Positions 59,072 to 64,000 of a stretch of 64,000 bases of DNA are shown piece by piece. A program made the position numbers and the translations under genes. This stretch comes from Heligmosomoides polygyrus polygyrus (taxonomy: Eukaryota; Nematoda; Chromadorea; Rhabditida; Heligmosomidae). The DNA lies in assembly GCA_947396885.1 (NCBI GenBank), contig OX377202.1, forward strand, positions 22,878,001-22,942,000. The letters run 5' to 3'. The notes beneath the pieces were generated by a model. The model saw only the letters and a list, made by a program, of their open reading frames with translations, was not told the origin of the DNA and did not search any database. How positions within the stretch are numbered: the first letter of the stretch is position 1; each line of letters opens with the position of its first letter.

Positions 59072-59150
59072 CCTCGTTCATCCACCAGCTTGTACTCGGT
59101 ACTCGTTTGATCTCGAACTACGCAGGAGTGAACGAGGAAGCCGTGGCTAT
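59072..59150 (-). CDS. ZP-domain gene, ZP-C exon
   Basis: 79 nt; too short for a conspicuous ORF. Two nucleotides complete Asn, then SHGFLVHSCVVRDQTSTEYK and LVDERG, with donor GTGAGT splitting the Gly codon. This matches the cuticlin pattern 'GxLVHSCxVxDxxxxxxxLxDExGC'. Phase agrees with exons on both sides. Confidence 0.87.
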
Positions 59151-59527
59151 CTGAACAACGTGGTGTAGAACTAAACATCTCGACGGATAAAGTCAGTAAT
59201 GTACGGGCAACAAGTATCTGAACCAACGTGTCACATATTCTTTTGCCTGGAAGACATTTGAAGAAACGTCAACAAACAGAGAAGTCAGTGCCGATGTTCG
59301 GAGAGTTTTTAGAATAAAGGCGTGATTAGATTCAAACACAACATATCTTGGCATCGGAAGTTATAAGCGGACATGACTTTAAAGATGTCAACGAACTATT
59401 CTAAAGTAGGCACAAGGATATTTCACCACCATCAAAACACGTCACCGGGGTTCAAACTGGCACATTCAAAGTGCTTCTTCTCCAACTTCGTTCCCATATT
59501 TGCTGCATAACCAAACAAATCACTTAC

Positions 59528-59697
59528 TTGAATTGCAACTCCAGCGATGCACCACGGGTTCGCCAACGTTCGCAACCAGCAGCGCTGGCCCATTTAACGC
59601 TGTGAGCACATCGTAACGACACTGCGGAGAGGAAGCACCATCGAGAGTTGTAGAAGGTAGTTCGCTGGCAAAGGGGGTGTTGAAGGATATGTTCCAA
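59528..59697 (-). CDS. ZP-domain gene, ZP-N/ZP-C junction exon
   Basis: One nucleotide after acceptor TTCTGAG completes Asn. The frame then reads WNISFNTPFASELPSTTLDG, SSPQCRYDVLTALNGPALLV and ANVGEPVVHRWSCNS with one nucleotide before donor GTAAGT. 'xCRYDVL...GxPVxxxxVGEPVxHxWxC' is the start of ZP-C in cuticlins. Both conserved Cys residues and the W of HRWSC are present. Its acceptor is only about 50 bp from repeat sequence (from 59745). Confidence 0.88.
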
Positions 59698-59744
59698 CTC
59701 AGAATTCTACGATAGTATAGCCGCACAAGTGCACAAAAACCAAA

Positions 59745-60540
59745 GCCTGGATTCATGAACAACTTAGCGACAGGTAAGTTCAAAACCTATCGCCACTTCC
59801 CACTTACCTGCGATTTCTTCCTTGCGTCCGTCTTATACGACGTAATAAATATAATAAATATCACATCACATGAACGCGAGGCGGGGAAAACCAGGGGCCG
59901 GATTCATGAACGACTTACCTGCGGGTTAGTGCAAGATTTACCCACACTCCCCACTTAGGCGCGATTCACCAACGCGCGGCGAGGAAAACCCGAGGTAAGT
60001 ATCGAGGTAAATGCTACCTCGTCAGCGCGTAGGGAAACATTTACCTTCAAGGCGAGGGTTTTGCTCCGCTGCCAATTTCTGGCTATATGCATCCCTCCGC
60101 TGGCCCGTTGCCAGCTCAGAGCCCAGCGGAGGGATGCATTGGGTCGGAAATTGGCAGTGAAGCAAAACCCTTGCTTTGGCCGTCATTAATCAAAAACAGA
60201 GGTAAGTTCAAAGAAAGTGGCGGGTAAGTCGTCTTAGAGGTAAGTGGGTGTAGGATTTACCTGCCGACGCGTTCATGAATCCGGCCCCAGAGGTAAGTGT
60301 CGAGGTAAATGCTACCTCGTCAGCGCGTAGGGAAACATTTACCTTCAAGGCGAGGGTCTTCCTCCGCTGATAATTTCTGACCCAATGCAATGTTTCCTTG
60401 GCAGCGGAGCAAGTCCCTTGCCTTAGCTGTAATGAATCAGAAACAGAGGTAAGTTCCCGGAGATTAGCGGGTGGCCGTCGAGGTAATCGCAGTAGGATTT
60501 ACGGATTTACTTCCGTCCGCGTAGTGAATCAGTACCCAGG
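59745..60540. repeat. Nested MITE cluster with GGGGCCGGATTCATGAACG ends
   Basis: A 395-bp unit at 59894-60288 has inverted ends GGGGCCGGATTCATGAACG and CGTTCATGAATCCGGCCCC. A partial copy precedes it (59745) and a directly repeated internal block (GTCGAGGTAAATGCTACCTC, ACATTTACCTTCAAGGCGAG) follows at about 60299. The inside contains another palindrome around TCCGCTGGCCCGTTGCCAGC and many GAGGTAAGT copies, which look like splice donors. Non-coding. Confidence 0.75.
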
Positions 60541-60650
60541 TAAACTATTAGTTTGGAAAGAAGTATCAGCCATTTTTGCATTTCATTCTAAACTTCGCAG
60601 TAAGTAGTTTCCACAATGTTATACATCATTCAGACAAAAATTAATTGCTG

Positions 60651-60831
60651 TTTTGCCCTTCTTTGCCTGACAGATTTGGTATAAATTTCTTTATCGCGAC
60701 CGACGTTTCGACGAACTCGTCTTTTTCAAGGTCTGAAAGAAGCTCGAAATGTTTGATCCTGCAGAGTTCGTCGAAACGTCGGTCGCGATAAAGAAATTTA
60801 TACCAAACCTGTCAGGCAAAGAAGAGCAAAA
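60651..60831. repeat. 68-bp-arm hairpin related to Penelope-type termini
   Basis: The arms 60651-60718 and 60764-60831 match in reverse complement at about 66 of 68 positions, loop 45 bp. The arm contains ACGTTTCGACGAACTCGTC, and with TTTTTCAAGG it parallels the 28381-28426 motif. On the minus strand, helix GACG-AGUU-CGUC is followed by GAAAC but the preceding core is UUGAAAA instead of CUGANGA, a decayed hammerhead-like motif. Confidence 0.7.
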
Positions 60832-61121
60832 CGTAGTTACCAAATGCCCAGGTTTCAAGAAATTCGAACTTGGACATTATTAATTGCTGTATCATATGGT
60901 ATGTTTTGCGTCTTTTCCATTTTTATTTTTGTCAATTTTTACGGCAATAAAATAGATGGTCACAAAATTGGTCTTCACCGACAGCTCCTTCTCTCTGTTT
61001 AACTTGGACATTTTTTGTGGAAGTTCGAAAGAAAATCACTTGCTCTACAAGGCATTGTATTGGCTGTTTCCGTTTATTTTCATTTTCTTTAATTTTTAAG
61101 GACATTAGAGGCATGTGAACA

Positions 61122-61836
61122 TTGCGAATATTAGATGTGAACATTTGGCTCAAATTATACAAGCCATATGTTTTGCCAGTGGTCGGTTACAGCACATCCA
61201 AAAAAAGTATTGTGCTAAAAATAACCGGGAAATTGAAAAAAGTTTTCGCCAAAAATTCCTATAGACTGTTTCGAATAATTCATAACCAAGGAAGCTCAAT
61301 GTCCATTCCGGTATACAAAGAAAGACTTCAACACTTAGAGCTGAAAACGTTTTACTATCGAAGATGACTTACTTTTGCTTCAAAGCTACTAAAGGTAAAA
61401 TTCGACTATGGCCATCAAACTACCGACCATCACATGGAAGACGCGGATGCTTCAACTTGGACCTCCACATTTCGGGCCGTTATCTACTAGGATTGTGCTA
61501 GTTAGTAGTTTTCATAGTCATTTTGTGGTTCGCTGTACGAAGTGGTTTGAACGTATTCCTTCAGCTCTGTCCCATTGCCAGACGTCCTCACAGTTCAAGA
61601 CTGCGCCTAAGAAAATAGACATTCTGTCGGCTATGGGTGCCTCCGATGAGGCATTGGTGTCTTCTTCAGTTTTCTACTAGCTTTCTCTCTAGTTACGATC
61701 TTTTTTGAGTTTCAAGTGTCTACTGTTGAGTTTGTTTGAGTCAAGAGTTTGTATACTGTTCTTTGTTGTTGACTGTATTGTTGCACTAGCGCGTCCTTTG
61801 ACGCATAAATAGATAAATAAATAAATAAATGTGTCA
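61122..61836 (+). pseudogene. CR1-type LINE 3' relic
   Basis: WLKLYKPYVLPVVGYSTSKK, YRLFRIIHNQGSSMSIPVYK and ERLQHLELKTFYYRR, then a frame change to KATKGKIRLWPSNYRPSHGR. These are C-terminal RT motifs (YKxYVrPxLEYGT.., ..YKERLxxLxLxxLxxRR). The 3' UTR ends in ATAAATAGATAAATAAATAA (61805-61830). Confidence 0.75.
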
Positions 61837-61839
61837 AGA

Positions 61840-62150
61840 AGACGTGCATTAGTCCTGCCAACAGCTCCTATTCTGGCTAATTTTTTTAAACCAAGCCTAA
61901 TGATCTAAACATAAGCAAAATTCTAGTGACGAAATGCAAAGCATATATTCTGTCGGATCGAAATGTGCTTCTTCAAATGACATATGGCGACAACATGCGA
62001 AAAAATGGAAAAAGTCTTTTCTGTTTTTGAGCGTTCCGCTAAAAACTGACCAAAATGAGCATGAGCAAGTCAGCACAAAAGACGATTTGATAGAGCAAAA
62101 AACACCCACTTTCGAACGACTTATAATGCTGCCCAAAAAATAACCAAGTC
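61840..62150. other. No confident feature
   Basis: AT-rich ZP-gene intron DNA without recognisable element. Confidence 0.4.
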
Positions 62151-62157
62151 ACGTCCT

Positions 62158-62310
62158 TCTCTCCGTGGTTAGCCAGTTGGTAATGGATTTGACTGAGAAG
62201 GATAGAACAGTATATTGTTCATTGGCTGTCACTAAATTTCATTGTTTGGGGCAAATATTCAAACTGCCTTCATGACACCTTGTAGAAGTAGAATGCGTGG
62301 CGCATCTCAA
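62158..62310 (+). mobile_element. tRNA-derived SINE-like repeat
   Basis: TCCGTGGTTAGCCAGTTGGT (tRNA-like D-arm), then CTTGTAGAAGTAGAATGCGT and GGCGCATCTCAAG, the family core. A fragment of the family's middle in reverse (GTCTGGTACCAATTCGCCGA) lies at 62758, beside exon 62936. Confidence 0.55.
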
Positions 62311-62935
62311 GAACCGGTCACTAACTATGTCGTCCGTCCTTTATACCTCATAAGTCGTAGATTTCTGCGGTGCCCTGAGCACCCTGTCATCTAGGCAAAG
62401 CCGTTTCTGGTAACAAATTAGCGTTTTCGAAAAAGAAGCCGGTTATATGAAGGACGTCGACAGCGAATGAGCCTACGACGGAGAGATGACTAACGACAGA
62501 CAGGATCGTCGTCACCGCATCCATTGTGGCATATGAGTAGCGATCTGGAAGGCTACTGCCTTCCTCTGATGTCCAATTCTAGTCCAAATATCCGACGATG
62601 GAAAGTTGTGGAGGCTGTATTTAGATCTGAACATATGTAATGACCTAAGCAAACCCGATTAGCTCTAAAAGTTCTTAAGTGGGGACTGTCACAGTAATGA
62701 AGGTAATCCCTAGCTTCAGATAGAGGCATTTAACAGGTTCTCCTCTTCCCAGGCGAGTCTGGTACCAATTCGCCGACTCCCTGAGGGGTAGAGGGCTTGG
62801 TGGCCAGTTCGAGAAACCTCAACCATGAAGTTCTAACCAGGGCGCACAACAACAACGACTCCTGCGATTACAGGTACAGGCATTATCCGTGGCAATACTG
62901 TGAGTACTGCTGTGAAAAGCCGAAAAGCTGCTTAC

Positions 62936-63078
62936 TTGATGTTGATCTTCTGAGTGAGCATCGCATCCGCTTGCCTGTAGATGCAGTTTAGACGATATGC
63001 TCGATCGCCAGCGGTGATGAACAGCGGATGATGTTGAATGACCACCGTCACCTCGTACGAGACCGTCTTCGGTTGAGG
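62936..63078 (-). CDS. ZP-domain gene, ZP-N exon
   Basis: First exon of the gene in the window. Acceptor GTACTTCTAG is followed by PQPKTVSYEVTVVIQHHPLF and ITAGDRAYRLNCIYRQADAM, then LTQKINI plus 2 nt before donor GTAAGC. 'VxVVxQHxPxFxTxxDRAYxxxCxY' is the hallmark of cuticlin-type ZP-N domains, including the conserved Cys. The next 900 bp upstream are a Tc-like repeat, so earlier exons are outside the window. Confidence 0.88.
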
Positions 63079-63149
63079 CTAGAAGTACACAGAAGTAGCT
63101 TGGAGATGGAGCCGTTATCAGCTTTTTAAACAAGAAAAATAAGGAATAT

Positions 63150-64000
63150 ACTATAGGGTGTCTCAAAAAATGTATACACTGTTTGAATGGTGATAACTTT
63201 GTTCAAAGCTAAGCTACTGAAGAAGTTATAAGCACATATAAAAGCCTAAGAAAATTGAAGACTTTCCGACTTATGATCCGTATGGATTGCGCCATGAACT
63301 CGTCTGAGATTTTGCATTTCACACTCGATTGATTGTGTTTCGCTTGAATACTTGTTATAATGTTTTCAAAGTGATCGTTCTAATTGATTTGCGCTTCTCT
63401 TAAAATTCAAAACTTAAAAACACACTATGACTTGCGAGAAATGCAGGGTGTCTTAAAAAGTGCAGGTTCTGTTTGGAATGTTCTGACTTTGCTGATAGTG
63501 AAGTTTTTGAAGATGTTTGAGACTCATATAAAAACACAGAATAGCGAAAACTCTGAGACGCGAAGGCAGTCAACATTGCGCCCTACACCTGCCTGGAACC
63601 TTGCATTTCAGACTCGATTGTTTGTGCATGTGCTGAATGCTTGTTATAATCTTGTTACCACTTGGCCACATTATCCTGTGCTGTGCTTCCTTTAACGTTT
63701 TCCGACGACCAGTAGCTGCAATTATGCCGACCAACCTCCCCATTCAGCTTGAATGCTGCTTCGTCAGTCCACAGGATCGTTGTGAAATGGGGGCTCCTGC
63801 TCACATTTAAATCGAGCTATCAATAAACTCGCATTTCACATGTCTTTCACATGATTTTCAAGTTCTAAAGTTGAAAGAAACAGAGCACGGGTTAGTTTGG
63901 AAAGGTATTAGGTTGTAACGAATTAAATGGCACTGGCTCGCGCCATTTTTTGGCGCGTCTTTACGCGTTTGATCAAGAACAAACCGTAACATGTGGCATA
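63150..64000 (-). mobile_element. Long-TIR Tc-like element, sister of 21727-22980, cut by window edge
   Basis: Begins AGGGTGTCTCAAAAAATGTA and follows the 21.7-kb element block for block (CTCGTCTGAGATTTTGCATT, CACACTATGACTTGCGAGAA). On the minus strand at 63715-63810 it reads [20 protein letters not shown] and NCSYW, a Tc3-like catalytic block with the Asp preserved, unlike the 21.7-kb copy. Confidence 0.75.

Larger units (their letters stand above)
44748..63078 (-). other. Cuticlin-type zona pellucida (ZP) domain gene, overall span (5' end beyond window)
   Basis: Nine minus-strand exons with fully consistent phases: 62936-63078, 59528-59697, 59072-59150, 56926-57009, 56595-56676, 53416-53490, 46842-46986, 44991-45184, 44799-44936. 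Together they give the second part of ZP-N, all of ZP-C with its conserved cysteines, a Ser/Thr/Pro-rich linker, a furin consensus RSKR and a single C-terminal hydrophobic segment. That is the layout of nematode CUT/CUTL-type ZP proteins, secreted or membrane-released apical matrix proteins of cuticle. The first ZP exons and signal peptide must lie beyond 64000. Introns of 3.2, 2.0, 3.1, 6.4 and 1.7 kb are filled with transposons. Which C. elegans paralogue it corresponds to cannot be told by eye. Confidence 0.87.

Overview
The window is nuclear DNA of a nematode, probably a repeat-rich parasitic (strongylid-like) species. The evidence is two split host genes from nematode cuticle biology, introns as short as about 50 nt next to multi-kilobase ones, and many degenerate non-LTR, Penelope-like and Tc1/mariner elements. 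No bacterial-style operon, rRNA gene or CRISPR array is visible. The species is inferred only to phylum with confidence. Positions 8470-8669 are a 200-base run of N (assembly gap).

Left host gene (minus strand, 18807 down to 239, 5' end not found): a MLT-10 / 'moulting cycle' (DUF644) family protein. Eight exons were recognised by translation, splice sites and matching intron phase. They encode the DUF644 region and then about 30 pentapeptide-like P-x-x-L-(S/T)-P repeats, ending at a stop at 239. One short exon between 12176 and 4906 was not located. The intron in that interval carries a large inverted repeat (7113-11016) that encloses 682-bp tandem units and the N gap.

Middle (about 19-44 kb): no convincing host exon. 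It is a transposon graveyard: a 42-bp coding-phase minisatellite, an internally deleted mariner with intact TIRs, a long-TIR Tc-like element, a mariner transposase pseudogene, two opposed Penelope-like elements (one with a hammerhead-ribozyme-like motif downstream), a CR1 3' end, RTE-type fragments, a 5.5-kb structure with 1.1-1.3-kb inverted arms (34376-39872), a LINE reverse transcriptase, and many copies of a tRNA-derived SINE-like repeat whose 3' part carries the palindrome ATGCG-TGG-CGCAT.

Right host gene (minus strand, 63078 down to about 44748, 5' end beyond the window): a cuticlin-type zona pellucida (ZP) domain protein. Nine exons with consistent phases give most of the ZP domain, a Ser/Thr/Pro linker, a furin site (RSKR) and a C-terminal transmembrane segment. 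Its introns are packed with mobile elements. The clearest is a 3.6-kb CR1 retrotransposon inserted in reverse into an older CR1 copy, splitting the old reverse transcriptase reading frame exactly in two.

Both host genes belong to families acting in the apical extracellular matrix or moulting of nematodes, lie on the same strand, and owe most of their length to transposon-filled introns.
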